From Cupriavidus sp. (lineage in GTDB: Bacteria > Pseudomonadota > Gammaproteobacteria > Burkholderiales > Burkholderiaceae), in assembly GCA_031180665.1 (NCBI GenBank), contig JAPSLP010000031.1, positions 1-63,197 on the forward strand: a stretch of 63,197 nucleotides of DNA, written 5' to 3'. Shown one piece after another: positions 39,426-49,255 of this stretch; the stretch's first letter is position 1, and every line of letters begins with the position of its first letter. The translations under genes and the position numbers were made by a program. Below the pieces are notes generated by a model. The model saw nothing but the letters and a program-made list of their open reading frames with translations, was not told where the DNA came from and ran no database searches.

Positions 39426-39553
39426 GGTTTGTCTCCTGTTGTCGTCGGGCGCTCGTGCGGCGCCCTTTCGATCGCTATGCGCAAAGGCCGACGCGGCGTC
39501 GCGCCTGCGGCCTCCCTGCAGCTCGGTGCGGCTTCGTGCGGCTTCGTGCGGCT

Positions 39554-41332
39554 TTACTGCGGTTCCTGCTCCGCCTCCAGCTGCGCCTGCAGCTCGACCT
39601 TGCGCACCTTGCCGGTCGCGGTCAGCGGCAGTTCGTCGACAATGCGAATCTCCGGCACCTTGTAGACCGCCATCTGCTCGCGGCACCAGGCGTGCAGCGT
39701 GCCGGCGTCCACCGTTGCGGCGTGCTCGGGCCGCAGCCGGATGAAGGCCACCGGCATCTGCCCCTTGTCGGGGTCGGGCCGGCCCACCACGGCCGAGCCC
39801 AGTACCGCGGGATGGCGCGACAGCAGTACTTCCAGTTCCGACGGGAACACGCTCATGCCGCGCACCTTCAGCATCTCCTTGCGGCGGCCGAGGAAATGCA
39901 GATAGCCGTCCTCGTCGTAGGCCCCGATATCGCCGGTGCGGAACCAGCCGTCGCGAAAGACCTCGGCGTCGACGTCCGGCCGCCCCCAGTAGCCCTTGAA
40001 CAGCGACGGCGTGCTGACGACGATTTCGCCTTCCGCGCCGATCGGCAGCAGCGCGCCGGTGTCGAAATCGCAGATCTTGATGCGCGTGCCCGGCACCGGC
40101 AGGCCGACGAACACCGGCCGCCCGCGCAGGTCCATGTCGTCTTGCTGCATGCCGGTGGTGAAGGTGTCGCTGGTATGCGTCTCGGTCATGCCCCAGGCGC
40201 CCTCGGCCAGCACGCTGCCGGTCAGTTCGAACCAGCGCCGGCGGATGTCGGGCGTGATCTTGCGGATGAACGAGGCCGCGCGCGTATGCCGCAACGAGCG
40301 AAGGTCGTAGCGCGGCAGCTCGGGATGGTTCATCAGCTCGACCGCGTTGTCGACCACGACGAAGGTGCGGTTGACGCGGTAGCGGTCGATCGCCGCCATC
40401 ACGGCGACCGGATCCCAGCGCGCCAGCACGACCACGGTGGCGCCGCTGAAGATCGGATAGATCAGCCCCAGGTTCTCCCCGGCGATCCAGAACATCGGCA
40501 GGAAGTTCAGCATCACGTCGTCGGAGCCCTGCGCCATGCGCGCGGCGTCGACCCCGCCGGTCAGCGCGTACGAGGCGGCGGCCGTGTAGACCATGTCGCG
40601 CTGCGTATGCATGCAGCCCTTGGGCATGCCGGTGGTGCCGCCGGTGTAGTTCAGCGCGGCCAGCGCGTCGAGATCGACCGGCGGCAGTGCGATCGGCGCG
40701 GTGGCGCGGATCGCCGGCATCAGGTCGGTCGCGCCGTCGATGCGCCGTGGCGGCGCGTCGAGCCCCGCGGGCAGCGGCACGGTCGGCTGCGCCGGCAGCA
40801 TCTCGCCCTGGCTGGTGGTGAAGACGGTGCGGATGCGGGTCTGGCCCTTGACCGCCATCAGCATGTCCGCAAGCTGGTCCAGCACGACGATCGCGGTTGC
40901 GCCCGAGTCGTTCAGCTCGTAGCGCAGCTCTTCTTCCTTGAACAGCGGATTGACGGGCACGTAGACAGCGCCGAGCTTCAGGATGCCGTAGAACACCACG
41001 TGGAACTGCGGGCAGTTGCCGATCATCACGGCGACGCGGTCGCCCGCGCCGATGCCGTGCGAGGCCAGCAATGCGGCGCAGCGCTCGCTGAGGTCGTCGA
41101 GCTGGGCATAGCTGACTTCGCTGCCGTAGTAGATCAGCGCCGGATGCGCGGGGCGAAGGCGCGCCCACGCGCGCAGGTACTCGCCGAGCGCGACCTCGCC
41201 GTGCGGGTACACCGGCGCGGTGGGCAGGCCGGCGGGCCAGATCCTGCGGTGGCGCGCTTCCAGATCCGCGAAGAACTGCGCCTCGGATGTGGCCTCATGC
41301 GATGCCGGTGGGTTCGACTGCTCGCGGTCCAT
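39554..41332 (-). CDS. Acyl-CoA synthetase (AMP-forming)
   Basis: 592 residues. The ATP/AMP P-loop is YTGGTTGMPKGC, then ENLGLIYPIFSGATVVVLARWD, GAWGMTETHTSDTF, and the hinge TGDIGAYDEDGYLHFLGRRKEMLKVRG; the C-terminal domain ends LTATGKVRKVEL with the acyl-transfer lysine. It activates a carboxylic acid to its CoA thioester with ATP. The exact acid is unknown. Placed 80 bases after the carboxylase gene on the same strand, so the thioester it makes is a likely carboxylase substrate. Confidence 0.93.
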   Translation of the reverse strand: MDREQSNPPASHEATSEAQFFADLEARHRRIWPAGLPTAPVYPHGEVALGEYLRAWARLRPAHPALIYYGSEVSYAQLDDLSERCAALLASHGIGAGDRVAVMIGNCPQFHVVFYGILKLGAVYVPVNPLFKEEELRYELNDSGATAIVVLDQLADMLMAVKGQTRIRTVFTTSQGEMLPAQPTVPLPAGLDAPPRRIDGATDLMPAIRATAPIALPPVDLDALAALNYTGGTTGMPKGCMHTQRDMVYTAAASYALTGGVDAARMAQGSDDVMLNFLPMFWIAGENLGLIYPIFSGATVVVLARWDPVAVMAAIDRYRVNRTFVVVDNAVELMNHPELPRYDLRSLRHTRAASFIRKITPDIRRRWFELTGSVLAEGAWGMTETHTSDTFTTGMQQDDMDLRGRPVFVGLPVPGTRIKICDFDTGALLPIGAEGEIVVSTPSLFKGYWGRPDVDAEVFRDGWFRTGDIGAYDEDGYLHFLGRRKEMLKVRGMSVFPSELEVLLSRHPAVLGSAVVGRPDPDKGQMPVAFIRLRPEHAATVDAGTLHAWCREQMAVYKVPEIRIVDELPLTATGKVRKVELQAQLEAEQEPQ

Positions 41333-41412
41333 CTGCTGTCTCCTGTTGCGTTCTTGTTCGGGTCGATGGAAGGGCTGGGGAACGGATTCGGCGGTGCCGG
41401 CGCGGTTTCTCC

Positions 41413-44400
41413 TTACCAGGCGTCCACGTACTGCCGCAGCGGCCGGTCAGCATGCGATGCACCCGCATCGAGCCCTGTCACCAGCCACTGCCGCGTCGCG
41501 GCCGGATCGATCACCGCATCGAGTTCGAGCGCCGCGGCGGCATTGATCGCGTGGCCGCGCTCGTACATCTGCGCGACCAGCTTCTGGTACAGCGCATCGC
41601 GTTCCGGCCCTTCGGGCAGCGCCTCGAGCTCCTTGCGGAAACCCAGACGGACCGCGCCTTCGAGACCCATGCCGCCGAACTCGCCGGTGGGCCACGACAG
41701 CGTGAAGGTCGGCGCGCGAAAGCCGCCCGCGGCCATCGCCATCGCGCCGAGCCCGTAGCCCTTGCGCAGCACCACCGCGAGGAAGGGCACGCGCAGCTTG
41801 GCGCCGATCACGAACATCCGCGAGACGTGGCGCACCTGCGCGCGCGCCTCGACCTCGGGGCCGACCATGAAGCCCGGCGTGTCGATCAGCGAGACGATCG
41901 GCAGGCGGTGCGCATTGCAGATCTGCATGAAGCGCGCGGCCTTGTCGGCCGCGTCGGCATCGATGGCGCCACCCAGATGGCGCGGGTTGTTGGCCAGGAT
42001 GCCGACCGGGCGACCCTCGATGCGGGCCAGTGCGGTATGGATGCCGGTGCCGAAGCCGCTGCGCAGCTCCAGCACGCTGCCGACGTCGGCGATGCCGGCG
42101 ATCGCCGCGCGCGTGTCGTAGACGCGCAGCCGGTTCTCCGGCACCACACGCCGCAACGCCAGTGGATCGGGCGCCTGCCAGTCGGCGACCGGACCCTGGA
42201 ACATCGACAGATAGTGCTTGGCCGCGGCCACCGCGGCGGCCTCGTCGTCCACCAGCAGATCGACCACGCCGTTGTGGTGCTGCACGGCGGCCGGGCCGAT
42301 GTCCTCGGGTCGGAACACGCCCAGACCGCCGCCCTCGATCATCGCGGGTCCGGCCATGCCGATATTCGCGTTGCGCGTGGCGACGATCAGGTCGCAGCAG
42401 CCGAGCAGCGCCGCGTTGCCGGCGAAGCAGCGTCCCGAGGCGATGCCGATCACCGGCACCTCGCCGCTGAGCGCGGCGAAGGCCGCGAACGACGGCTGGA
42501 ACAGGCCGGCCACGGTCGGAAAGTCGACGTCGCCGGGCCGGCCGCCGCCGCCTTCGGCGAAGATCACGGTCGGCAGCCGATTTTGCAGCGCGACCTGCAG
42601 GATGCGGTCGGTCTTGGTGTGATTGCGTTTGCCCTGCGTACCGGCCAGCACGGTGGCGTCGTAGGCGAGCACCGCGCAGCGCGAGCGCTCCGCCGGAAAC
42701 AGCGCGCCGTTGATGCCGCCGATGCCGGTGATCAGGCCGTCGGCCGGCGTATTGGCGATCAGGTCCGCCTCGCTGCGGCGGCTGGCCTGGGCGGCCACCG
42801 CGAGCGCCCCGTATTCGACGAAGGTGCCGGCATCGCACAGGTCGGCGACGTTCTCGCGCGCGGTGCGCTGGCCGCGCGCGCGGCGCCTGGCCACCGCTTC
42901 CGGGCGCGCCTCGTCGTACAGGAAGGCATGGCGATCGATCACGCGCTGCAGATCCGCGCGGATCGCGTGCGGGTCGGCGTGCTCGGCGTCGCCGCCGGCA
43001 TGCGCGCCGGCCTCGGCCGGTTCGAGCACCAGCAGCACCTGGCCCTCGGCCGCCTGTTCGCCGGCCTCGGCGCGCAGGTCGATCACGCGGCCCGGCTGCT
43101 CGGCGACGATCGCGTGTTCCATCTTCATCGCGTCGAGCACCGCGACGGTCTGGCCGGCCTGCACGAGCTGGTCCACCGCGACGCTGACCTCGACCAGGCG
43201 GCCGGCCATCGGCGCGCGCACCGCGAGCAGCCCCTCGCCGAGCTGCTCGTCGAAACTGCTGGCGCCGACCGGTGTGGCGGCGACGCTCGGAAGGGCACCG
43301 CCGGCGCCGTCCTGCACGGCCTGCAGCGCGCGGCTCTGCGCTTCGAGCTGGGCGGCGCGGCTCAGCAGTTCGGGCAGCACCGCCTCGACATGCCGCGTAT
43401 GGATCTGCTGGCTGGCGAAGTCCTCGCGCTCGGCGAGCGCGCGCAGCAGATCGAGATTGGTGGCGATGCCGCGGATGGTGAATTCGCCCAGCGCCCGCTG
43501 CAGCCGCCGCACCGCGTCGGTGAAGCGGTCGCTGCCGGACGTCACGATCAGCTTGGCCAGCAGGGTGTCGTACTGCGGCGAGGGCGCGTAGCCGGTATAG
43601 CCGTGGGTGTCGACGCGAACGTCCGGGCCGGTCGGCGGATCGAAGCGCTCCAGCCGGCCTTGCGCCGGGCGGCCGAGCCCCTGCGCATCGATCGATTCGG
43701 CGTTGATGCGAGCCTGGATCGCATAGCCGCGTGCCGCGGGCGGCCGCTGCGGATCGAGGCCAAGTTCGCGCAACGACCGGCCTTGCGCCAGTCCCAGTTG
43801 CAGCGCTACCAGATCGACGCCGGTGACCTGCTCGGTGATCGTATGCTCGACCTGCAGGCGGGGGTTGGCCTCGATGAAGACAAAGGGCTGGCGTGCGCCG
43901 TCGCGCGCGGCCGTGCTGCCCGGCTCCGCTTCCTCCACCAGGAATTCGAATGTGCCCAGGCTGCGGTAGCCCGTGCGGCGCGCAAGCGTGCGGGCGGCCT
44001 CGACGATGCGTTCGCGCAGCGCGGGGTCCAGCGCCGGGCTGGGCGCAATCTCGACCAGCTTCTGGAAGCGCCGCTGCAGCGTGCAGTCGCGCTCACCGAG
44101 CGCGATCACGTCGGCGCCATCGCCGGCAATCTGTACTTCGATATGGCGTGCACGAACGACCAGCCGCTCGGCATATACCGCGTCGATGCCGAAGGCCGAG
44201 CGCGCCTCCGAACGGCAGCGCGCATAGGCCTCGGCCAACGCCTCGCGCTCGCGCACCACGCGCATGCCGCGACCGCCGCCGCCGCCGACCGCCTTCAGCA
44301 CGATGCCGGCGCCGTCCTGTTCGTCGAAGAAGGCCGTCACCGCTTCGAGCGTCGCGCCGCCCTCGGTGGCGGGCATCACAGGCACGCCGCATTCGCGCGC

Positions 44401-44760
44401 CAGGGCCAGCGCGCGGCCCTTGTCGCCGAACAGCGCGAGCTGGTCGACCGTGGGGCCGACGAAGATCAGGTCGGCCTGGGCGCAGGCTTGCGCAAAGTCG
44501 GCGCGTTCGCTGAGAAAGCCGTAGCCGGGATGGACCGCGTCGCAGCCGGTGCGGCGTGCGGCGGCAAGGATGGCGGGAATGTCGAGGTAGGCGGCGGGGC
44601 CTTCGCCTTCGAGCGCGACCGCCTCGTCGGCCAGCAGGCGGTGGCGGCTATTGGCGTCGTCGTGCGCGTAGACGGCGACGGTGGCGATGCCCAGATCGCG
44701 CGCCGCGCGTTGCACGCGCAGGGCGATCTCGCCGCGATTGGCGATCAACAGCTTCTTCAC
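41413..44760 (-). CDS. Single-chain biotin-dependent acyl-CoA carboxylase (BC-BCCP-CT fusion)
   Basis: 1115 residues. Biotin carboxylase occupies about 1-450 (KKLLIANRGEIALRVQRAARD, then GGGGGRGMRVV). A biotinyl domain near 520-570 carries the AMKME biotin lysine at about 545. A two-part carboxyltransferase fills about 600-1115 (RRARGQRTARENV, then GGGGRPGDV, ASGRCFAGNAAL, GMAGPAMIEGGG and IDTPGFMVG). This all-in-one order is that of long-chain acyl-CoA carboxylases rather than split acetyl- or propionyl-CoA enzymes. It adds bicarbonate to an acyl-CoA. First gene of the cluster; two palindromes lie in its 360-base upstream region. Confidence 0.93.
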   Translation of the reverse strand: MKKLLIANRGEIALRVQRAARDLGIATVAVYAHDDANSRHRLLADEAVALEGEGPAAYLDIPAILAAARRTGCDAVHPGYGFLSERADFAQACAQADLIFVGPTVDQLALFGDKGRALALARECGVPVMPATEGGATLEAVTAFFDEQDGAGIVLKAVGGGGGRGMRVVREREALAEAYARCRSEARSAFGIDAVYAERLVVRARHIEVQIAGDGADVIALGERDCTLQRRFQKLVEIAPSPALDPALRERIVEAARTLARRTGYRSLGTFEFLVEEAEPGSTAARDGARQPFVFIEANPRLQVEHTITEQVTGVDLVALQLGLAQGRSLRELGLDPQRPPAARGYAIQARINAESIDAQGLGRPAQGRLERFDPPTGPDVRVDTHGYTGYAPSPQYDTLLAKLIVTSGSDRFTDAVRRLQRALGEFTIRGIATNLDLLRALAEREDFASQQIHTRHVEAVLPELLSRAAQLEAQSRALQAVQDGAGGALPSVAATPVGASSFDEQLGEGLLAVRAPMAGRLVEVSVAVDQLVQAGQTVAVLDAMKMEHAIVAEQPGRVIDLRAEAGEQAAEGQVLLVLEPAEAGAHAGGDAEHADPHAIRADLQRVIDRHAFLYDEARPEAVARRRARGQRTARENVADLCDAGTFVEYGALAVAAQASRRSEADLIANTPADGLITGIGGINGALFPAERSRCAVLAYDATVLAGTQGKRNHTKTDRILQVALQNRLPTVIFAEGGGGRPGDVDFPTVAGLFQPSFAAFAALSGEVPVIGIASGRCFAGNAALLGCCDLIVATRNANIGMAGPAMIEGGGLGVFRPEDIGPAAVQHHNGVVDLLVDDEAAAVAAAKHYLSMFQGPVADWQAPDPLALRRVVPENRLRVYDTRAAIAGIADVGSVLELRSGFGTGIHTALARIEGRPVGILANNPRHLGGAIDADAADKAARFMQICNAHRLPIVSLIDTPGFMVGPEVEARAQVRHVSRMFVIGAKLRVPFLAVVLRKGYGLGAMAMAAGGFRAPTFTLSWPTGEFGGMGLEGAVRLGFRKELEALPEGPERDALYQKLVAQMYERGHAINAAAALELDAVIDPAATRQWLVTGLDAGASHADRPLRQYVDAW

Positions 44761-44813
44761 AAGTGTCCCCTCTCGATGTCGCCGCCGCGCAGGCGGGGCG
44801 CATTGTTTTTTGT

Positions 44814-44847
44814 GGCATGTGATTCTGCAAAGCAGAATCTACATGCC
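44814..44847. promoter_or_regulatory. Candidate IclR operator 1 upstream of the carboxylase operon
   Basis: A near-perfect dyad: ATTCTGC (44822-44828), AAA, GCAGAAT (44832-44838), extended by GGCATGT (44814-44820) and ACATGCC (44841-44847), with one extra base in the right arm. The core has the ATTCNGC-N3-GCNGAAT form of IclR-type operators in related bacteria. It lies 54 bases upstream of the carboxylase ATG. Confidence 0.6.
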
Positions 44848-44917
44848 GAGCGACGCGCGAGACAAGGGCGTATGCGCGGACCTTGCGAAGAGGTTGGCGA
44901 TAATCGGCCAACATGAA

Positions 44918-44934
44918 ATTCTGCTATGCGGAAT
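44918..44934. promoter_or_regulatory. Candidate IclR operator 2 upstream of the carboxylase operon
   Basis: ATTCTGC (44918-44924), TAT, GCGGAAT (44928-44934): the same core as operator 1, centred 96 bases away. Two like sites upstream of the operon that contains an iclR gene suggest cooperative control, perhaps through a loop. Confidence 0.6.
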
Positions 44935-45120
44935 TGCGGCTCGAAATCGAGCATCGGCATCGATCGATGGCGCAGGGGTAGCGTACCGAATCGTCCCTAC
45001 AGATCTGGCGTACGGTCGCCGTTAACCGGCAGAGACCCCGCCATGCGTGCGCTGCGATGCCGGCGGGAGAAAGGTCCGCCATCGCGCCATCGAACCAATC
45101 GGACCCCGAGGGGAACCGCC

Positions 45121-45735
45121 ATGACTTTCGCCCTGCCACGCCGCGGCCGCGCCGCGGTTGCCGTTTCGCCCTCCCGTGCGGGCCTGCTGATGCTGTCCGC
45201 GCTGACGGCGCTGACCACAGGTTGCGCCACCTATCAGTCGGTCAGCCCGGCCGAATCGGCACCGCCGGCCGACCCGATCGCGGCGATGGTCCGCATCGAT
45301 CCGGACCTCGGCGCGTCGTTCTGCGTGATCGACAGCCCTGCCGGACGCGCGCCGTTTGCCGCCACGCTGCTGCAATCGTTGCAGCGCCGCGGCTTCGAAG
45401 CGAGGCTGCTGCCGCCGGGATCGTCGGTGGCGGCCTGTACGCTGACGGCGACCTATGCGGCGACCTCGCAGTCGTACTGGCGCACCTTCCTGGCGAGCGC
45501 CGACATCACCGTCTATCGCCGCGGCGAGCGCGTCGGCAAGGCGGTCTACGATGCGCGGCGCAGCCAGGGCGGTGTCAATCTGAGCCATCTGATCGACCCG
45601 AAGCAGAAGATCGACGAGCTGGTCGACCAGCTGTTCCCCGGCCGCCTGCCGCATCCGGAGGCGCGGGATCGCAACGCCCTGCTGTCCGATCCGAACAGCG
45701 GCGCGGGCCAAAGCGCCGCCGCTACGCCGGCCTGA
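45121..45735 (+). CDS. Sbal_3080 family lipoprotein
   Basis: 204 residues. Signal with lipobox LTTGC (C35), so the mature protein is lipid-anchored at a membrane. The body has CVIDSPAGRAPFAATLLQSLQRRGFEARLLPPGSSVAACTL-type family order and ends DELVDQLFPG, as I recall for Sbal_3080 proteins, whose function is unknown. GGGGAACC precedes the ATG at 45121. The last 23 residues (RDRNALLSDPNSG, AGQSAAATPA) lie in the first copy of an 85-bp tandem repeat, so the tail may be a repeat by-product. Confidence 0.82.
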   Translation: MTFALPRRGRAAVAVSPSRAGLLMLSALTALTTGCATYQSVSPAESAPPADPIAAMVRIDPDLGASFCVIDSPAGRAPFAATLLQSLQRRGFEARLLPPGSSVAACTLTATYAATSQSYWRTFLASADITVYRRGERVGKAVYDARRSQGGVNLSHLIDPKQKIDELVDQLFPGRLPHPEARDRNALLSDPNSGAGQSAAATPA

Positions 45736-45917
45736 ACCCGGCCGCCTGCGGGATCGCAACGCCCCGCTGTCCGATCCGAACAGCGGGGCGGGCCAAAGCG
45801 CCGCCGCTACGCCGGCCTGAATCCGGCCGCCTGCGGGATCGCAACGCCCCGCTGTCCGGTCCGAACAGCGGGGCAGGCTCCAGCGCCGACCGCAGCGCCG
45901 CCGCTACGCCAGCCTGA
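45663..45917. repeat. 85-bp tandem repeat, three copies, with internal hairpins
   Basis: Three direct copies of about 85 bases, starting GCGGGATCGCAACGCC. Each carries a hairpin: CCCCGCTGT pairs with ACAGCGGGG, loop about 9 bases, at 45676-45704 (imperfect), 45761-45789 and 45846-45874. Copy 1 codes the end of the lipoprotein; copy 3, with a 12-base insert, reaches the last codons and TAG stop of the chemoreceptor gene. The block separates the converging genes and may act as a bidirectional terminator. The stems lack T runs. Confidence 0.88.
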
Positions 45918-48000
45918 ACGCCTGCACCGCCTCGCGCAGTTGCTGGGCACGCTGATCGAGGCTTTCGGCGGCCGCCGCGGCCTCTTCGACCAGCGCGGCA
46001 TTCTGCTGCGTGACGCCGTCCATCTCGGCCAGCGCGTCGCTGACCTGCGCGATGCCCTGCGACTGCTCGCGCGAGGCCGCGCTGATTTCGGCCATGCGCG
46101 TGGCGATGCCTTCGACCTGGTGCACGATGTCTTCCATCGCGCTGCCGGCCTGCTGCACCGCTGCGTGGCCGTCGCGCAGATCGGAAACCGTCCGCTCGAT
46201 CAGCGCCTTGATCTCGCCGGCCGCGTTGGCGCTGCGCTGCGCGAGGCTGCGCACCTCGCCGGCCACGACCGCGAAACCGCGCCCGTGTTCGCCGGCCCGC
46301 GCGGCTTCGACCGCTGCATTCAACGCCAGGATATTGGTCTGGAAGGCGATGCCATCGATCATGCCGATGATGTCGACCACCTGCTGCGCGTTGCGATGCA
46401 CGCCGTCCATGGTCTGCACCACGCGCTCGACCGTGCTGCCGCCTTGCCGCGCTGCATCGGCGGCGCTGCGCACCGTGGCGTCGGCATCCACGGCGGCATC
46501 GGCGTTTTGCCGCACCGTCGCGCTGAGCTGTTCGATGCTGGCGACCGTGCGCTCCAGGCTGCTGGCCTGGCTTGCGGTGCGAGCCGACAGATCGGCATTG
46601 CCGCTGGCGATCTCGCCGGTGCTGGCGACGATCGCGTCGGCGCTGGCGCGCACGGTGCCGACGATGCCCGACAGGCCTTGGCCGACGCCATCGATCGCGC
46701 GCATCAGCTCGCCGATCTCGTCGCGGCGCGGGCTGTCCAGGCGCGCGGTCAGGTCGCCGGCGGCCAGACTGCGCGCCGCCGCTGCCGCGTCGGCCAGCGG
46801 TGCGCTGACCATCCGCCGCAGCATCCACCAGAATCCCGCCGACACCAGCAGCGCCAGCGCGAGACCGGCCGCGAGGAAGCGGTTGCGATTGGCGATCAGC
46901 TCCGCGCGCAGGCTGTCGACCGGCACCGAACCGACGATCAGCCATTGCCATTCGGGATAGGTTTCGAACGCGGTCAGTCGCAATGCCGGATCGCCGCCGT
47001 CGAAGGCGATTCGATGCGTCAGGCTGCCCTGGCGCGCGGCGATCATCTCGCGCAGCCAGGTCTTGCCGTCTTCGTCGCGCGCGTCGAGCTGCACCGTGCC
47101 CTCCTGGCGTCGGCCGACCAGCAGCTTGCCCTGGTCGGGGCCCGGCCTGGCGTCGACCACCAGGAAATGGCCGTCGGCGCCGATCGATTTGCGGCGGATG
47201 CGGTTTTTCAGCATCGCCAGCTCGGCGCTGACATCGACGCCGACATAGAGCGCGCCGACCACCTTGCCGGCGGCATCGCGCACGGGCTCGTACTTGCTCA
47301 TGTACGGCTTGCCGAACAGCCACGTCAGCGCGCGGTATGAGCGTCCCGCCTGCACCGCTGCATAGGCGCCGCCGGCGCGATCGAGCAGCGTACCGACCGC
47401 GCGCTCGCCGTTCTGCTTCTTCAGCGAGGTGGTGACGCGCACGAAGTCGTCGCCGCGGCGCGCGAACACCGTGGCGATGGTGCCGCCGGTGGTCGAGAAG
47501 AAGCGGTCGGGCACCGCGAAGTTGTTGTTCAGCACGATCTCGCCGCTGGTGAACTGCGGCGTCGGCTGGCCGGCGACCTCGACGGTCTGCGCGGGATCGA
47601 CCGCATACGGGCCGGGCACCACCGCCGCGAAGCTCAGCAGGAAGCGGTCCGCCTCCTGCAGCATGGTGTCGTCGAACTGGCCGAGCAGATCGCGCAGCGT
47701 CTCGTTCTGCGCGCTCATCGCCGCGCGCTGCTGCGCCTCGAGCTGGCGCATGCTGCTGTCCGACAGCACCCAGGCGAACAGGCCGAACACCAGCACCTGC
47801 ACGGCCAGCACGATCAGCGCGAGCCGCGTGCCGATCCGCGCCGCGCCAGGGCGCCAGCGGCGCGACGGCTTGCTGGCGGACGAGGTTTCGGTAGGGGAGG
47901 GAGAGAGTGAGCCGGCAAGGCCGGCAGCCGACGAAGCAAGGGGGGCGGGGGCAAGGGGGCGCACGTCCGTTTCCTGCGAAATGGAAGTTGCCGGCACCAC
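45904..48000 (-). CDS. Methyl-accepting chemotaxis protein with Cache3-Cache2-type sensor
   Basis: 698 residues. An N-terminal cytoplasmic tail (Pro/Ser-rich), membrane segment 1 at about 60-80 ([19 protein letters not shown]), a large periplasmic Cache-type ligand domain (about 85-340), segment 2 near 345-365 ([20 protein letters not shown]), HAMP, and the cytoplasmic signalling hairpin with [35 protein letters not shown]. It senses an outside compound and drives CheA. There is no C-terminal NWETF tether. The stop lies in the 85-bp repeat. No chemotaxis genes are nearby. Confidence 0.94.
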   Translation of the reverse strand: MVPATSISQETDVRPLAPAPLASSAAGLAGSLSPSPTETSSASKPSRRWRPGAARIGTRLALIVLAVQVLVFGLFAWVLSDSSMRQLEAQQRAAMSAQNETLRDLLGQFDDTMLQEADRFLLSFAAVVPGPYAVDPAQTVEVAGQPTPQFTSGEIVLNNNFAVPDRFFSTTGGTIATVFARRGDDFVRVTTSLKKQNGERAVGTLLDRAGGAYAAVQAGRSYRALTWLFGKPYMSKYEPVRDAAGKVVGALYVGVDVSAELAMLKNRIRRKSIGADGHFLVVDARPGPDQGKLLVGRRQEGTVQLDARDEDGKTWLREMIAARQGSLTHRIAFDGGDPALRLTAFETYPEWQWLIVGSVPVDSLRAELIANRNRFLAAGLALALLVSAGFWWMLRRMVSAPLADAAAAARSLAAGDLTARLDSPRRDEIGELMRAIDGVGQGLSGIVGTVRASADAIVASTGEIASGNADLSARTASQASSLERTVASIEQLSATVRQNADAAVDADATVRSAADAARQGGSTVERVVQTMDGVHRNAQQVVDIIGMIDGIAFQTNILALNAAVEAARAGEHGRGFAVVAGEVRSLAQRSANAAGEIKALIERTVSDLRDGHAAVQQAGSAMEDIVHQVEGIATRMAEISAASREQSQGIAQVSDALAEMDGVTQQNAALVEEAAAAAESLDQRAQQLREAVQAFRLA

Positions 48001-48235
48001 ATGGCGCGCGGCGGACGCATGATCTCCGTCACGTCGTCATGGACGGGTTTACGGCGCAGGACATGCTGTGCTTGATGAGGGTGTTCACCGATTTCTATAG
48101 CGTTTGAGTCGGCTCGGTCCCCATGACGCAACAAATCGGTAACTCATAGCGCGGCAACTATTAAGAAAGCTTCATAGCCGTCGAGTCGGCATGCTGGCGG
48201 TCTCGGCGCGATGCGCCTCTCGCATGATCGGCACG

Positions 48236-49213
48236 ATGGCCAAGCACGACGACGTCTCCTACAAGTTTCTGTATACGTGCCCCGAATTCGTCAGGGATCT
48301 TCTGAAGAGCTTTGTGCCGAGGCAATGGTGGCGCAAGGTGGATTTCTCCACGTTGGAACGCATGCCGTGCAGCTACGTGACCGATGACTTTCGGCAGCGC
48401 GCCGATGACGTGGTTTGGCGTGTGCGAACGGGACAGCAGTGGATGTACCTGTACATCCTGATCGAGTTCCAGAGTACCGTTGACACGTTCATGGCCGTGC
48501 GTGTGTTGAGCTATCTGATGCTTCTGTATCAGGATCTGATCCGGCGCAACGAGAGTTTGCCGGGCCGTCTGCTTCCGCCCGTGTTGCCGATCGTGCTGTA
48601 CAACGGCGAAACGAAATGGAAGGCGCCAGTGGATGTCGAAAGCCTGATCGCTCACGATGCGGACTTCCCGGTTCCGCGGTTTTGCTATCACCTGATCGAC
48701 GAAAGCCGGTACTCGGAAGCACAACTGGCTCGGCGGCGCAATCTGGTGGCGGCGGTGATGCGTTTCAACCGATTGAAGAACGAGCGGAGCCTGGTCCGCG
48801 TGATTCGGGAGGTCCGTTGCTGGATCGACGGACGCAAAGAACTCAAGCGGACTTTAGCGATGTGGATGCGGGGCGTATTGTTGAGGCAGCGCAAGGGCAA
48901 GCTTGCGCTGCCACGGGTTCGCGATCTGGAGGAATTGGAAATGTCATTGGCACAACGTATGGACGAGTGGGCCGCCCGACACGAGGAGAAGGGAGAGAAG
49001 CGGGGGGAGAAGCGCGGAGAAAAGAAGGGAATCACGAAGGGCCGGCGCGAAGGTGCGGCCCGGGTTCTGCAGCAACTGCTGGCGCGCCGGTTCGGGCCGC
49101 TGCCACCGGATATCGTTGCCAGGCTGAATGCGGCGCAGGCGGCCGACATCAGGCGATGGAGCGGGCGGCTCCTGGCCGCCGAATCGCTCGACGCCGTCTT
49201 CAAGGCACGATAA
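48236..49213 (+). CDS. Rpn family recombination-promoting nuclease / putative transposase
   Basis: 325 residues. The N-terminal Rpn domain (PD-(D/E)XK type) shows FLYTCPEFVRDLLKSFV, DDVVWRV and the ExQ motif LIEFQS, with the lysine of the usual motif less clear. A charged hinge EKGEKRGEKRGEKKG follows, then a C-terminal DUF4351-like helix pair (LQQLLARRFGPLPPDI, LLAAESLDAVF). Rpn proteins cut DNA and promote RecA-independent recombination in E. coli. The ATG at 48236 is the domain start; an earlier ATG at 48191 is less likely. Slightly AT-richer than its neighbours, as these often are. Confidence 0.88.
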   Translation: MAKHDDVSYKFLYTCPEFVRDLLKSFVPRQWWRKVDFSTLERMPCSYVTDDFRQRADDVVWRVRTGQQWMYLYILIEFQSTVDTFMAVRVLSYLMLLYQDLIRRNESLPGRLLPPVLPIVLYNGETKWKAPVDVESLIAHDADFPVPRFCYHLIDESRYSEAQLARRRNLVAAVMRFNRLKNERSLVRVIREVRCWIDGRKELKRTLAMWMRGVLLRQRKGKLALPRVRDLEELEMSLAQRMDEWAARHEEKGEKRGEKRGEKKGITKGRREGAARVLQQLLARRFGPLPPDIVARLNAAQAADIRRWSGRLLAAESLDAVFKAR

Positions 49214-49255
49214 AGGCCGCGGCGATGCTCTTTGGGGCATCTTTGCCGCGGCGGG

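Larger units (their letters stand above)
44761..45120. other. Divergent region between the carboxylase and the lipoprotein gene
   Basis: 360 bases holding the promoters of both genes. The paired palindromes given separately fill much of it. GGGGAACC stands before the lipoprotein ATG. No gene seen here. Confidence 0.5.

Noticed and set aside
41287..44916. 1209-codon plus-strand ORF
   Set aside because: Shadow of the acyl-CoA carboxylase gene on the other strand.
45663..45917. Repeat block as a CRISPR array
   Set aside because: Copies are adjacent 85-bp direct repeats without unique spacers, and they overlap gene ends.
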